Shown: positions 26,162 through 35,035, numbered from the stretch's first letter. The stretch: DNA of 64,000 bases from JANQOH01 sp965242575 (GCA_965242575.1 OZ251461.1:372001-436000); one strand, 5' to 3'. Notes: a model not told the origin generated them from the sequence alone. Numbers and translations are program-made.

Positions 26162-28138
26162 ATGACCGATCGGGGCGCCATGGTCCGCGAAAGCCCCGTG
26201 TCCGCCGGTTGGACGGCCGGCCTGGCCGGGCTCGCGGTTCTGTCCGCAGCGGCGGTCCTCGCGCCGCAAATCGGATACGGAACGGGACTCGGTTGGGATC
26301 CGGTCAACTATTTGTGCGCCGCCAGGAACCTGCTCGCCGGGGAGGGCTTTCTCGGATGCGGCGGCTGGCCGTTCTCGCCGTGGGCGCCGGGTTATCCCGC
26401 GATGCTGGCGGCGGCGGGCGGACTCCTGGACCTCGACCCTTACGACATCGCCGGTCCGATCAACGCCGCCGCCTTCGGCGCGCTCGTCTTCGTCGCCGGG
26501 CGATGGCTGCTGCGAAACCTCGAATCCCGCGTCCTCGCCGTCCTGGGCTGCCTCGCGGTAGCGTCGTCGCCCCCGTTGATGTGGATAGCCTCCCACGCCT
26601 GGTCGGAGCCGGCGTTCCTGCTGTTCGCCACCCTCGCGTTGACCCGCGCGGATCGATATTTCGCAGACGGGCGGGCGGCGTCGCTGGCGTGGGCGGCGGC
26701 GTTCACCGCGCTGGCCTGCGCCACCCGGTACGCCGGCGTCGCACTCGCAGCCGTCATCGCCGCGGGGCTGGTTCTGGAGCGCCGCGGCTCGCCGCGCCGC
26801 AAGGCCACGCGGTTGTGGGCCTACGGACTGGCCTCCGCGGCGCCCCTGTGTATCTGGATGGCGCGCAACATCCACGAAACCGGATGGGTCGTCGAACCCG
26901 CGAGGGAAGTCGACCATTCGCTTTCCGAAGCCGCGGCGGGGATCGCGCGGACGGTGGGCGCATGGGCGGTCCACGACGTCTGGCCGGAAAGCGCGCACGG
27001 CGCGCTCGGCGCGGCCGCCCTGCTGCTTCTCGCGGCCGGGGCAGGCTGGCGCAGCCTGCGGGCGCTCCCGCGCGGCGCGCGCCGCCGGGATCGTTCGTTC
27101 CTGCTGTTCGGCGGATTCGCATGCGCCTACGCCCTGTTCTACGCATGGACGACGGTGTACGGTTATACTTGGCACGGCGTGCAGCCGCGCCACCTCTTTC
27201 CGATGTACCTCCCTATGCTGTTCGCCGCGCTGCTGGCGGCGGATCGGCTTGCCAGCGGCGGGCGCGAGACGCGCCGGACGCGGGCGCGCGCCGCTGCGCA
27301 TATCCTCGCCGCCGGCCTCCTTCTCTGGCTGTCCTGGGGCGCCTATCCATCGATACGCGACGTCCTGAGCGGCCGCTTCCCCGCCTACAGCTCCGTTGGA
27401 TCGCTGGAGCACGCCGATTCGGAGGCGGCCCGTCGTTCGGAAGTCGTCCGCTACCTGCGCGCCGACGCCGGCCGGGGCGGGACCGTCTGGTCCAACGCGA
27501 AGGACTGGCTCGAGATCCACGCCGGCGGGATGGCGAGGCACTCCCTACTGCCCGAGGGCGGCTCCGACGCGGCCGGCGCGCTGGCGGAATGGGCGGAGCG
27601 GAGGGTTCGGGACGGAGACCGCGCGGCATGGCTCCACGGGCTGGGCGCGACCGGTTACGGCGCCGCCGACATATACGCGCTCCCGGACGCAAACCTGCTG
27701 GCGGCGCTCAAGGATGGCCTGGTTTTCCGGATCGGCGGAAACCGGCGCGGAGACGAAGAAACGACTCTTGCCGACGCCGTATCGAAACGCGCTTCGCTCG
27801 CCGCCGACTCCGTTTTCGACGTCTATATCGGAGAAGGAAACGGCCATCTGGTTTACGTCAAGCGCGCATGCGGCGATGAGGACATCGCCCCGGCCTTCTT
27901 CCTGCGCGTCTATCCGGTTCGCGAGGCGGACCTCGCCTCCGGTCCGCGGGAACGCGGTTTCGACGAACTGGATTTCGATTTTACGGAGACAGGCGTCAGA
28001 GACGAGGACGTATGCCTGGTTTTCGCCGCCTTGCCGGAATACGCCGCCGCCCGCATACAGACGGGCCAACGCGCCGACGGGGAGATCTGGCGGGTGGACA
28101 TTCCGCTTCGCGGCGGGCCGGCGGGGCCGCCCTCGTGA
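26162..28138 (+). CDS. GT-C superfamily (ArnT/GT39-like) membrane protein, mosaic paralogue D
   Basis: 658 residues from ATG 26162. The first ~225 residues are nearly identical to paralogues B and C, including GLGWDPVNYLCAARNLLAGEG. A central segment (about 230-280, IWMARNIHETGWVVEPAREV) diverges, then similarity to B/C resumes. From about residue 460 the protein follows paralogue A instead: YGAADIYALPDAN, then FDVYIGEGN, FFLRVYPVREADL and RIQTGQ. It thus looks like a recombinant of two lineages. The stop overlaps the GTG of the second SGNH-like gene (GTGA), just as A is coupled to the first. Confidence 0.75.
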   Translation: MTDRGAMVRESPVSAGWTAGLAGLAVLSAAAVLAPQIGYGTGLGWDPVNYLCAARNLLAGEGFLGCGGWPFSPWAPGYPAMLAAAGGLLDLDPYDIAGPINAAAFGALVFVAGRWLLRNLESRVLAVLGCLAVASSPPLMWIASHAWSEPAFLLFATLALTRADRYFADGRAASLAWAAAFTALACATRYAGVALAAVIAAGLVLERRGSPRRKATRLWAYGLASAAPLCIWMARNIHETGWVVEPAREVDHSLSEAAAGIARTVGAWAVHDVWPESAHGALGAAALLLLAAGAGWRSLRALPRGARRRDRSFLLFGGFACAYALFYAWTTVYGYTWHGVQPRHLFPMYLPMLFAALLAADRLASGGRETRRTRARAAAHILAAGLLLWLSWGAYPSIRDVLSGRFPAYSSVGSLEHADSEAARRSEVVRYLRADAGRGGTVWSNAKDWLEIHAGGMARHSLLPEGGSDAAGALAEWAERRVRDGDRAAWLHGLGATGYGAADIYALPDANLLAALKDGLVFRIGGNRRGDEETTLADAVSKRASLAADSVFDVYIGEGNGHLVYVKRACGDEDIAPAFFLRVYPVREADLASGPRERGFDELDFDFTETGVRDEDVCLVFAALPEYAAARIQTGQRADGEIWRVDIPLRGGPAGPPS

Positions 28139-29985
28139 ACGCGGCCCTGCGCACGGCGGGCTGGACCCTGCTTTTTCTGCTCGCGTCCGCGGTTGCGGTT
28201 TTCTGCGCGGCCGAGGCGTCCCTCCGCCTGACGCTGCCCTTCGCGGCGAACAGCCGGCCCCTGGTTTTCGTCCCGGGCGTCGGGACCCTCTTCGAGCCCG
28301 GCGCCGAGGTCCGGACGACGAACGGCCGCGACTACTGGACGGTCCAGAAGGCCAACGCCCTGGGATTCCTCGACCGACCGCCCCCCCCTCCCCCCGCCGC
28401 AGGCTGCCACGCGGTCGTAATCGGCGGCGCCCTCGTGGAGGCGGCGGAAGTCCCGATAGCCGACAAGCTCCACGTCCGCTTCGAGGAGCTGGCGGCCCGC
28501 GCGCTGCCCGAGCTGGACGTAACGGCGTCCGCCTACGGCTTCCGCGGCGCCGCGCAAATCGCCCAACTGCCGTTCTACGACGCCTATGCGCGGCGCCTGG
28601 AGCCCGAACTGGTTGTCCTGGTCTTCGAGCCGGGCGATTTCGGCCGCAACGTCCCTCTCCGGCGCGCGCTCTTCCGCGGCCGGGACCCGGACCGCCAGCC
28701 CCGCGTCACCGCCGTCCAGGCCGAGGACGGAGCCATGACCCTGCGTCCTCCGGGGATCAACAGCCCGGACGCGCACGCCGCGCTCATGGCGCCGCTTGCG
28801 CCTCCGCCGGGTCCCTGGCCGAGACGCGTCGCCGAACTTCTGGCGCCGCATTCCCGCGTCGCGGCGCATGCGGCGGCGCGGATGCCCCCGGGCCGCCCCC
28901 GCTACTCCGCGGAGCGCAGGGCCGCGTGGCTGGATCGCCTCCGCCGGAGGCCCGACTACGCCTGGATCCTCCCGGGCGGAAGCGCGGGCGTGACGAAGTG
29001 GCGGATCCGCGTAGCGGAGAGGAAAACCGCGAGCGGCCCGGTATTTCTGTGGCGCCACCCGCCGCGCGTCCAGGAATACCTGCTCGATTTCACCGCCTTC
29101 GGGCTCGACCGGTTCAAGGAGCGCGCGGACCGCGACGGCGCCGCCCTCGTCATTCTGGCGGCCTGGCAGGTGAAGGCCGCGCGGGGAGGCATGTTCGACC
29201 TGCTGCGCGCCATGGCCGGGGAGCGCGGCATTCCGCTGATCGACCACTACGACTACATATTTCGCGCCGGGGGCGATGTCCGGGATGCGCGGTTCGACCG
29301 CGACGGAAGCTGGAGCGCCGCGGGCCACCGCTGGGCGGCGGAGGCGCTGCTGGAGTGGCTCGCCGGCAACCGGCGGGTCTGCGGCGGCCGCCGGAAGCCC
29401 CCGCCTCGGGCGGCGCGGCGGCCCAGGAGAAGAAACGGCGCGCCGCGTCCTCCGCGCCGGAGGGCAGCGCCGCCGCCGGATCCGCTATCCACGCCAGTAC
29501 GTCGGCGTGCGCCGTCCCGGCCCGCAGGCCGCGCAGCAGCATGTGGTAGCCTTCGGGATAGACGCCGATTCGCGCAGCGGCCCCCAGCCGGCGCACCGCC
29601 TCCTTCGTCGGCGCCGCCGGCACCAGCTGGTCGTTCCCGCCGTAGAGCACGAGCAGCGGCGCAGCGGTCCGCGGTGTCGAATCGAACGCACGGTCCATCA
29701 GGTCGACCAGGCCCTCCAGCGCGTCCACCCGCGTCTTCTTGCGCACGAGCGGATCCCGGGCGAGCGTCCGCAGCATCTCCAGATTGTCGGAGGGTTCGAT
29801 CCCGAGGCCGCGGCCGGACAGTTCGAGCCCCGGCGCGACACGCGCGGCCAGCCACAAAAGCGCCCGTTGCGGCGCCGGCATCGCCTCCCGCGCCCAAACG
29901 GCGGGGGCAACGAGGACCGCGCCCGCGATTCCCGCGAGCTTCCCCTCCCCCAGAGCGGCCAATGTCGCCGCGCCGCCCATGCTGA
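28135..29985 (+). CDS. Membrane-anchored SGNH-like protein 2, catalytic Ser apparently lost, no natural stop
   Basis: Open frame of 616 residues from GTG 28135, which overlaps the preceding stop. It starts with a membrane helix (AGWTLLFLLASAVAVFCAAE) and aligns with SGNH-like protein 1 up to GHRWAAEALLEWLAGNRRVCGG near residue 420 (about 29390). There protein 1 stops within 10 residues, whereas this frame runs on for about 195 Arg/Pro/Ala-rich residues across the antisense of the hydrolase gene. Block I reads GGALVEA in place of GDSFTEA, so no nucleophile Ser. The extension probably reflects a lost stop, and the true end is uncertain. Confidence 0.6.
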   Translation: MNAALRTAGWTLLFLLASAVAVFCAAEASLRLTLPFAANSRPLVFVPGVGTLFEPGAEVRTTNGRDYWTVQKANALGFLDRPPPPPPAAGCHAVVIGGALVEAAEVPIADKLHVRFEELAARALPELDVTASAYGFRGAAQIAQLPFYDAYARRLEPELVVLVFEPGDFGRNVPLRRALFRGRDPDRQPRVTAVQAEDGAMTLRPPGINSPDAHAALMAPLAPPPGPWPRRVAELLAPHSRVAAHAAARMPPGRPRYSAERRAAWLDRLRRRPDYAWILPGGSAGVTKWRIRVAERKTASGPVFLWRHPPRVQEYLLDFTAFGLDRFKERADRDGAALVILAAWQVKAARGGMFDLLRAMAGERGIPLIDHYDYIFRAGGDVRDARFDRDGSWSAAGHRWAAEALLEWLAGNRRVCGGRRKPPPRAARRPRRRNGAPRPPRRRAAPPPDPLSTPVRRRAPSRPAGRAAACGSLRDRRRFAQRPPAGAPPPSSAPPAPAGRSRRRARAAAQRSAVSNRTHGPSGRPGPPARPPASSCARADPGRASAASPDCRRVRSRGRGRTVRAPARHARPATKAPVAAPASPPAPKRRGQRGPRPRFPRASPPPERPMSPRRPC

Positions 29986-30388
29986 CGCCGACGACGTAGA
30001 GCGGAAGGCCCGGGCGCAGCGCCTTCACGGCGGCGGCGGCCTCGTCCAGGTCGTCGACCAGCGTCCGCAGCCCCGGCCATATTCCCGGCCGGGGCCCGGC
30101 GCCGAAGCCGCGCTGGTCGAAGGCGTAAACCGCCACCCCGGCGGCGGTCCAGCTGGCGGCGGGAATCGCGAACGCGGCGCCGTAATCGTTGAGGCCGTGG
30201 ACGCCGAGGATCGCCGCCCGCGGCGGCGATTCCGGAACCCAGGCGCGGAGTGGAAGCCGCGCCCCGTCGCCCATGACGACGGCGCCGCCCACGACGTATG
30301 GCGGGGCCGTGCGCGGCCCCGCCTCCTGCCGCTCCGGCGCGCAGGCGGCGAGCAGCGCCGCGAGCATGGCGGCGGCGGCCCGGCTCAC
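29150..30388 (-). CDS. Alpha/beta-hydrolase lipoprotein (monoacylglycerol-lipase-like)
   Basis: GTG 30388 overlaps the tpiA stop. The N-terminus MSRAAAAMLAALLAAC has a lipobox (LAAC), so an outer- or inner-membrane lipoprotein is expected. The hydrolase core shows GVHGLNDYG (oxyanion), GVSMGGAATL (nucleophile elbow Ser), LYGGNDQLVP (Asp) and PEGYHMLL (His), a full triad. Homology ends near 29400 after FFSWAAAPPEAG, about 330 residues. The frame continues another ~80 low-complexity residues into the converging SGNH-like gene, so the 3' end is doubtful. Confidence 0.8.
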   Translation of the reverse strand: MSRAAAAMLAALLAACAPERQEAGPRTAPPYVVGGAVVMGDGARLPLRAWVPESPPRAAILGVHGLNDYGAAFAIPAASWTAAGVAVYAFDQRGFGAGPRPGIWPGLRTLVDDLDEAAAAVKALRPGLPLYVVGVSMGGAATLAALGEGKLAGIAGAVLVAPAVWAREAMPAPQRALLWLAARVAPGLELSGRGLGIEPSDNLEMLRTLARDPLVRKKTRVDALEGLVDLMDRAFDSTPRTAAPLLVLYGGNDQLVPAAPTKEAVRRLGAAARIGVYPEGYHMLLRGLRAGTAHADVLAWIADPAAALPSGAEDAARRFFSWAAAPPEAGASGGRRRPAGCRRATPAAPPPPSGGPRRSSFRRGRTAHPGHRPRREICSRSGRSAECRAPRPWRAAGRTCLPARPSPARPPE

Positions 30389-31131
30389 GCCCCGCGCGGC
30401 GTCCCGGCGGCGGCGCAAATCTCCAGGAAGTCGTCGGCGCGCAAGCTGGCGCCGCCGACCAATGCGCCGTCCACGTTCTCCACCTGCATGACCCCGCGCG
30501 CGTTGGCGGGGTTGACGGATCCGCCGTAGAGCAGGCGCGCGCCGGGGGCGCGGGCGCGCAGGAAGGCGTGGGCCCCGGCGATCTCGTCCGGCGCCGGAGT
30601 CCGCCCGGCGCCGATGGCCCAGACCGGCTCGTAAGCCACGACGATGCGCGAGGCGCCGCCCGGCGGCGCGGACCCCGCCAGCTGCGCGCCTATCGCCTCC
30701 AGCGCGCGGCCGGCGCGCCGCTCTTCCGCTGTCTCGCCGACGCAAACGATGGGGACGAGCCCCGCGCCCAGCGCCGCCGCCGCCTTGGCGCGCACGACCG
30801 GGTCGGACTCCCCGCCCCCGGCGCGGCGCTCCGAATGCCCGACGATGACGTAGCGGCAGCCGATATCGGCCAGCATGGCCGCGCTCACCTCGCCGGTATG
30901 GGCGCCGCTCTTCGCGACGGCGCAATCCTGGCCGCCCAGGGCGACGCCGGACCCGGCCAGCGCCTCCGCAACCGGAGCGAGCAGCGTGGCGGGCGGACAC
31001 AGAAGCGCGTCGCAACCCGCCGCGGCGGCGCCGCGAACGCCGCGCGCGACCGCCTCCGCGCGCGCGACGCCGTCGGCGCGCAGGCCGTTCATCTTCCAGT
31101 TGCCCGCCACCAACCGCGTCCGCGCCGCCAT
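30385..31131 (-). CDS. tpiA: Triose-phosphate isomerase
   Basis: 248 residues, normal length. NWKMNG at residues 11-16 carries the substrate Lys, the electrophilic His is in VIVGHSERR, the catalytic Glu in VVAYEPVWAIGAG, and the phosphate loop reads LLYGGSVNPANA. It interconverts dihydroxyacetone phosphate and glyceraldehyde-3-phosphate. GGGGAGAACG precedes the ATG. The gene is translationally coupled to the lipoprotein hydrolase and is not beside secG as in many alphaproteobacteria. Confidence 0.97.
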   Translation of the reverse strand: MAARTRLVAGNWKMNGLRADGVARAEAVARGVRGAAAAGCDALLCPPATLLAPVAEALAGSGVALGGQDCAVAKSGAHTGEVSAAMLADIGCRYVIVGHSERRAGGGESDPVVRAKAAAALGAGLVPIVCVGETAEERRAGRALEAIGAQLAGSAPPGGASRIVVAYEPVWAIGAGRTPAPDEIAGAHAFLRARAPGARLLYGGSVNPANARGVMQVENVDGALVGGASLRADDFLEICAAAGTPRGA

Positions 31132-31262
31132 CGCGCCCCCGTTCTCCCCGCCGGCCTCGCAGGGGAGTCTAGCAGAAGCCTGCGGCGGCAAGGAATCGCG
31201 CGCTTGCTTCGGGTAACGCCCGAACATACGGTGGCGAATCTCTCCGCGAGGCGGGTGGCGGG

Positions 31263-32045
31263 ATGGACCTGGAGGCGCTGCGCGACAGCCTGATCCGGCG
31301 CGAGGGCGGACCGGCGCCGCCGCCGCTGTGGTCGGCGCCGCCCGAACGCGCGGAGGAGATGGCCCGGGCCGCCGACGCGGTCGAGGATTCCCTGCGCGCG
31401 GCCGAGACGGACGGCGGCAACCTCGTCGCCCGGGTCCTGCGCGGACAGGGCGCCTTCGCCGAATGGCGGCACTACCCCAAGGGCGACGCGTACGACCGGC
31501 GCACCGGCGCACAGTACTATTACCACGCGCATCCGTCGGCGCTGCGCGGCGGCGAGCACGGCCACTTCCACACCTTCCTGCGCGCCGCCGGAATGCCGAA
31601 GCGGGCGGCGCCGGCGAAACTCCCGCCCGCGGTGAAGCGCCCGCTCGGCAAGGACGCGCTGAGCCACCTCGTCGGAATTTCGATGGACCGGCGCGGGCGG
31701 CCGCTCCGGCTCTTCACGACCAACCGCTGGGTCACCGGCGAGAGCTGGTACGCGGCGGGCGACGTCATCGCCATGCTCGACCGCTTCGAGATCAGCGGCG
31801 ACTCGCCGGACCGGGCGGCGAACCGCTGGCTCGGCGCCATGATCCGCCTGTTCCGCCCGCAGGTCGAATGGCTGCTGCGCGAGCGCGACGAGGCGCTGCG
31901 GGTCTGGCGCGCGGGCCATCCGGACGCCGAGACCCCGGCGTGGGAGGACCGCGCGCTGGAGGTCATGTCGGTCATCGACGTCTCGATCGCCGCACAGGCG
32001 GAGCTCGCCCGCGCCGCCGCCGCGTCCCGCCGGTTCGGCGCCTGA
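31263..32045 (+). CDS. DUF6969-like protein
   Basis: 260 residues. Striking segments are EWRHYPKGDAYDRRTGAQYYYHAHPS near 67-92 and GGEHGHFHTFLR near 97-108, His/Tyr-rich patches that could bind metal. I recall such a YYYHAH-EHGHFHTF pattern from the family named DUF6969, but cannot confirm it. There is no signal peptide. It sits between tpiA and pyrB, divergent from tpiA. Function unknown. Confidence 0.7.
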   Translation: MDLEALRDSLIRREGGPAPPPLWSAPPERAEEMARAADAVEDSLRAAETDGGNLVARVLRGQGAFAEWRHYPKGDAYDRRTGAQYYYHAHPSALRGGEHGHFHTFLRAAGMPKRAAPAKLPPAVKRPLGKDALSHLVGISMDRRGRPLRLFTTNRWVTGESWYAAGDVIAMLDRFEISGDSPDRAANRWLGAMIRLFRPQVEWLLRERDEALRVWRAGHPDAETPAWEDRALEVMSVIDVSIAAQAELARAAAASRRFGA

Positions 32046-32089
32046 GCGCGCTTGCCCGGCGCGGGGCGCCGCGATAGGATGACGCTTCG

Positions 32090-33055
32090 ATGACCCCACC
32101 GGCCCCCGCCAGCTCCGGCGTTCCCCCGCGCCGCCACCTGCTCGGCATAGCCGGCATGAGCGCCGCCGAAATCGGCGGGCTGCTCGACCTCGCCGACGGC
32201 TACGTGGAGCGGTTCCGCCAGGCGGGCGGGACGAAGCGCGACTCGCTGCGCGGACGCACGCTGATCAACCTGTTCTTCGAGACCTCGACGCGCACCCGCA
32301 CCTCGTTCGAGCTCGCGGGCAAGCGGCTCGGCGCGGACGTGATCAACATGCAGGTCGAAACCAGCGCCATCAAGAAGGGCGAGACGCTGATCGACACGGC
32401 GATGACGCTGAACGCCATGCGGCCCGACGCCCTCGCCGTCCGCCATCCGGATTCGGGAGCGGTAAAACTGCTGAGCGAGAAGGTCGCCTGTTCGGTGATC
32501 AACGCCGGCGACGGCAGCCACGAGCACCCCACCCAGGCGCTGCTCGACGCGCTGACCGTGCGCCGCAAGCGCGGGCGCATCGCCGGGCTGCGCGTCGCCA
32601 TTTGCGGCGACATCCTGCACAGCCGCGTCGCGCGCTCGAACCTGCGCCTGCTGACCGCGCTCGGCGCGCAGGTGCGGCTGATCGCGCCGCCCACCCTGCT
32701 GCCGGCGGCGGTGGAGCGGCTCGGCGCCGAGGTCTTCCACGACATGGCCGAGGGGCTGGAGGGCTGCGACGTGGTGATGATGCTGCGCCTCCAGGGCGAA
32801 CGCATGCGCGGGACCTTCGTGCCCTCGGTGCGCGAGTATTTCCGCTTCTGGGGCCTCGACGAGGCCAAGCTCGCCCGGGCCCGGCGCGACGCGCTGGTGA
32901 TGCACCCCGGGCCGATGAACCGGGGCGTCGAGATCGACAGCGAGATCGCCGACAACCTCACGCGCAGCGCCATCCTCGACCAGGTGGAGCTCGGCGTCGC
33001 GGTGCGCATGGCGTGCCTCGACGCGCTGCTCCGCCCCGGCGGCGGGGCGGGCTAG
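32090..33055 (+). CDS. pyrB: Aspartate carbamoyltransferase catalytic subunit
   Basis: 321 residues. The carbamoyl-phosphate motif FETSTRTRTSF is near 63-73, the conserved HPTQALLD is near 145, and the C-terminal MHPGPMNRGVEI is present. It forms N-carbamoyl-aspartate in pyrimidine synthesis. pyrC begins two bases after its stop, so the pair is co-expressed. No pyrI regulatory gene is present, as usual for this group. Confidence 0.97.
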   Translation: MTPPAPASSGVPPRRHLLGIAGMSAAEIGGLLDLADGYVERFRQAGGTKRDSLRGRTLINLFFETSTRTRTSFELAGKRLGADVINMQVETSAIKKGETLIDTAMTLNAMRPDALAVRHPDSGAVKLLSEKVACSVINAGDGSHEHPTQALLDALTVRRKRGRIAGLRVAICGDILHSRVARSNLRLLTALGAQVRLIAPPTLLPAAVERLGAEVFHDMAEGLEGCDVVMMLRLQGERMRGTFVPSVREYFRFWGLDEAKLARARRDALVMHPGPMNRGVEIDSEIADNLTRSAILDQVELGVAVRMACLDALLRPGGGAG

Positions 33056-33056
33056 C

Positions 33057-34373
33057 GTGGCCGCCGCGCGAACGCCGGGGCGGGTCGCCTACCTCGATGC
33101 GCGGCTCGTCGACCCGGCGAGCGGCCTCGACGCGCCGGGCGCGCTGCTGACCGAGGGCCGCCGCATCGCCGACCTCGGCCCCGGCCTGTTCGCCGATGGC
33201 GCCCCCGAAGGCGCGGAGACGGTCGATTGCGGCGGCCGCGTCCTCGCGCCGGGGCTGGTGGACATGCGCGCGCACCTGCGCGAGCCCGGCGCCGAGCACA
33301 AGGAGACGCTGGCGAGCGCCAGCCGCGCCGCGGCGGCGGGCGGGGTGACGAGCATCGCCTGCATGCCGAACACCGACCCGCCCATCGACCGGACCGAGCT
33401 GATCGAGTTCATCGCCCGGCGCGCGCGCGAGACCAGCCTCGTCAAGGTGTATCCCATCGCCGCGATCACGCGCGGGCGCGAGGGCCGCGAACTCACCGAG
33501 ATCGGCCTGTTGAAGGAGGCCGGCGCGGTGGGGTTCTCCGACGCCGACCGCGCGGTGACGGACAGCCGCGTGATGCTGCGCGCCCTCGCCTATGCGCGCG
33601 CCGCGGGCGCGCTGGTCATGCAGCACCCGGAGGACCACGCGCTGACCGCCGGCGGGGCGATGAACGAGGGCGAGCTGTCCACCCGGCTGGGGCTGGCGGG
33701 AATGCCGGCGGTCGCCGAGGAGATCGTCGTGGAGCGCGACGTCCGCCTCGCCGCCGCCGCCGGCGCGCCCTACCATGTCGCGCACGTCTCGACCGCCGGG
33801 GCGGTCGACGCGGTGCGCCGGGCGAAGGCGCGCGGCCTGCCCGTCACCTGCGCCACCGCGCCGCATTACTTCACCCTCGACGAGACCGCCGTCGCCGACT
33901 ACCGGACCTTCGCCAAGGCGCTGCCGCCGCTGCGCGGCGCGGCGGACCGCCGCGCCGTCGTGGAGGGCCTGGCCGACGGGACCATCGACGCCATCGCCAG
34001 CGACCACGCGCCGCACGACCAGGATTCGAAGCGGACCACCTTCGCCCAGGCGGCGTTCGGAATCGTCGGCCTCGAGACCATGCTCGGCCTGTCGCTGGCG
34101 CTGGTCCATTCGGGGACGATCTCCCTCTCGGACCTGCTCCACCGGCTGACCGCCGCGCCGGCGCGCCTGCTCGGCCTGGAGCAGGGCCGGCTGGCGCGCG
34201 GCGCGCCGGCCGACCTCGTCCTGGTCGACCTCGACGCGCCGTGGGTCGTGGACGCCGACGCGCTGCTGTCGAAGTCGAAGAACGCGCCTTACGACGGCCT
34301 CGCGCTGCGCGGGCGCGCGGCGCGCACGGTAGTGGGCGGGGAGGCGGTGTTCCCCTTCGCGGAGCCGGCGTGA
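33057..34373 (+). CDS. pyrC: Dihydroorotase / dihydroorotase-like protein
   Basis: 438 residues from GTG 33057. The class I dihydroorotase layout is complete apart from the first metal motif: DxHxHLREPG reads DMRAHLREPG at residues 69-78, so the first His is Arg71. Other expected sites are present: MPNTDPPID, QHPEDHAL, HVSTAGAV and IASDHAPHD. Catalytically deficient DHOases with such substitutions exist as partners of aspartate carbamoyltransferase (PyrC' or PyrX), and alphaproteobacteria may encode two copies. Whether this one is active is therefore open. It overlaps plsY by one base-sharing TGATG. Confidence 0.9.
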   Translation: MAAARTPGRVAYLDARLVDPASGLDAPGALLTEGRRIADLGPGLFADGAPEGAETVDCGGRVLAPGLVDMRAHLREPGAEHKETLASASRAAAAGGVTSIACMPNTDPPIDRTELIEFIARRARETSLVKVYPIAAITRGREGRELTEIGLLKEAGAVGFSDADRAVTDSRVMLRALAYARAAGALVMQHPEDHALTAGGAMNEGELSTRLGLAGMPAVAEEIVVERDVRLAAAAGAPYHVAHVSTAGAVDAVRRAKARGLPVTCATAPHYFTLDETAVADYRTFAKALPPLRGAADRRAVVEGLADGTIDAIASDHAPHDQDSKRTTFAQAAFGIVGLETMLGLSLALVHSGTISLSDLLHRLTAAPARLLGLEQGRLARGAPADLVLVDLDAPWVVDADALLSKSKNAPYDGLALRGRAARTVVGGEAVFPFAEPA

Positions 34374-35035
34374 TGCCCGATCCGCTGGGAGGCTTCGCCT
34401 ACACGTGGCCGCTCTACGCCGCCGCCGCCGCGGCGTTCCTCGTCGGCTCGATCCCGTTCGGGCCGATCCTGGCGAAACTCGCCGGCGCCGGCGACTTGCG
34501 CCGCTTGGGGTCGGGCAACATCGGCGCGACGAACGTGCTGCGCACCGGGCGCAAGGGCCTGGCGCTGGCGACCTTGCTGCTCGACGCCGGCAAGGGCGCG
34601 GCGGCGGTCTTCGCCGCCGGCTTCCAGGGGCCGGACATGCAGGCGGTGGCGGGGGCGGGCGTCGTGCTGGGCCACATGTTCCCGCCGTGGCTGCTGTTCC
34701 GCGGCGGCAAGGGGGTGGCGACGGCGTTCGGCGTCCTGTTCGTGTTGAGCTGGCCGGTCGCGCTGGCGGCGGGGTTCGTGTGGCTCGCCGCCGCCCTGGC
34801 CGCGCGCCGGTCGTCGCTCGCCTCGCTCGCGGCGATGCTGGCCGCGCCCATCGCCTTCTGGGCGCTGCTGGAGGCGCAATTCGCCGGCCGGCTCCCCTAC
34901 TGGCTGCCGGGCGAGCCGCAGCAGATGCAGCTGACGGCCCTGGTTTCGGTGCTGGTCGTTCTCCGCCACCACGCCAACATCCGCCGCCTGCTGCGCGGCG
35001 AGGAGCCGAGGATCGGCGAGGCGCCGCGCGGCTGA
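34373..35035 (+). CDS. plsY: Glycerol-3-phosphate acyltransferase PlsY
   Basis: 220 residues with several membrane helices. The three PlsY motifs are seen: GSIPFGPILAK, then LGSGNIGATNVLRTGRKG, and FRGGKGVATAFG. It acylates glycerol-3-phosphate using acyl-phosphate in the membrane. The ATG lies in TGATG with the pyrC stop. The pyrC-plsY pair is a common alphaproteobacterial arrangement, but the usual dprA-topA downstream genes are absent here, replaced by an Mrr_N/VapC remnant. Confidence 0.95.
   Translation: MPDPLGGFAYTWPLYAAAAAAFLVGSIPFGPILAKLAGAGDLRRLGSGNIGATNVLRTGRKGLALATLLLDAGKGAAAVFAAGFQGPDMQAVAGAGVVLGHMFPPWLLFRGGKGVATAFGVLFVLSWPVALAAGFVWLAAALAARRSSLASLAAMLAAPIAFWALLEAQFAGRLPYWLPGEPQQMQLTALVSVLVVLRHHANIRRLLRGEEPRIGEAPRG

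Larger units (their letters stand above)
22068..28138 (+). repeat. Triple tandem duplication of a ~2-kb GT-C gene unit
   Basis: Three consecutive units (22068-24011, 24121-26040 and 26162-28138) share long nearly identical blocks, such as the stretch encoding APQIGYGTGLGWDPVNYL. Units 2 and 3 also share their upstream leaders. Such arrays are prone to unequal crossing-over and to collapse in short-read assemblies. The third unit is mosaic at its 3' end. Confidence 0.85.

Noticed and set aside
18400..29400. tRNA-Val-associated integrated genomic island
   Set aside because: No integrase and no repeat of the tRNA 3' end downstream; the GT-C cluster has the GC-rich composition of the chromosome.
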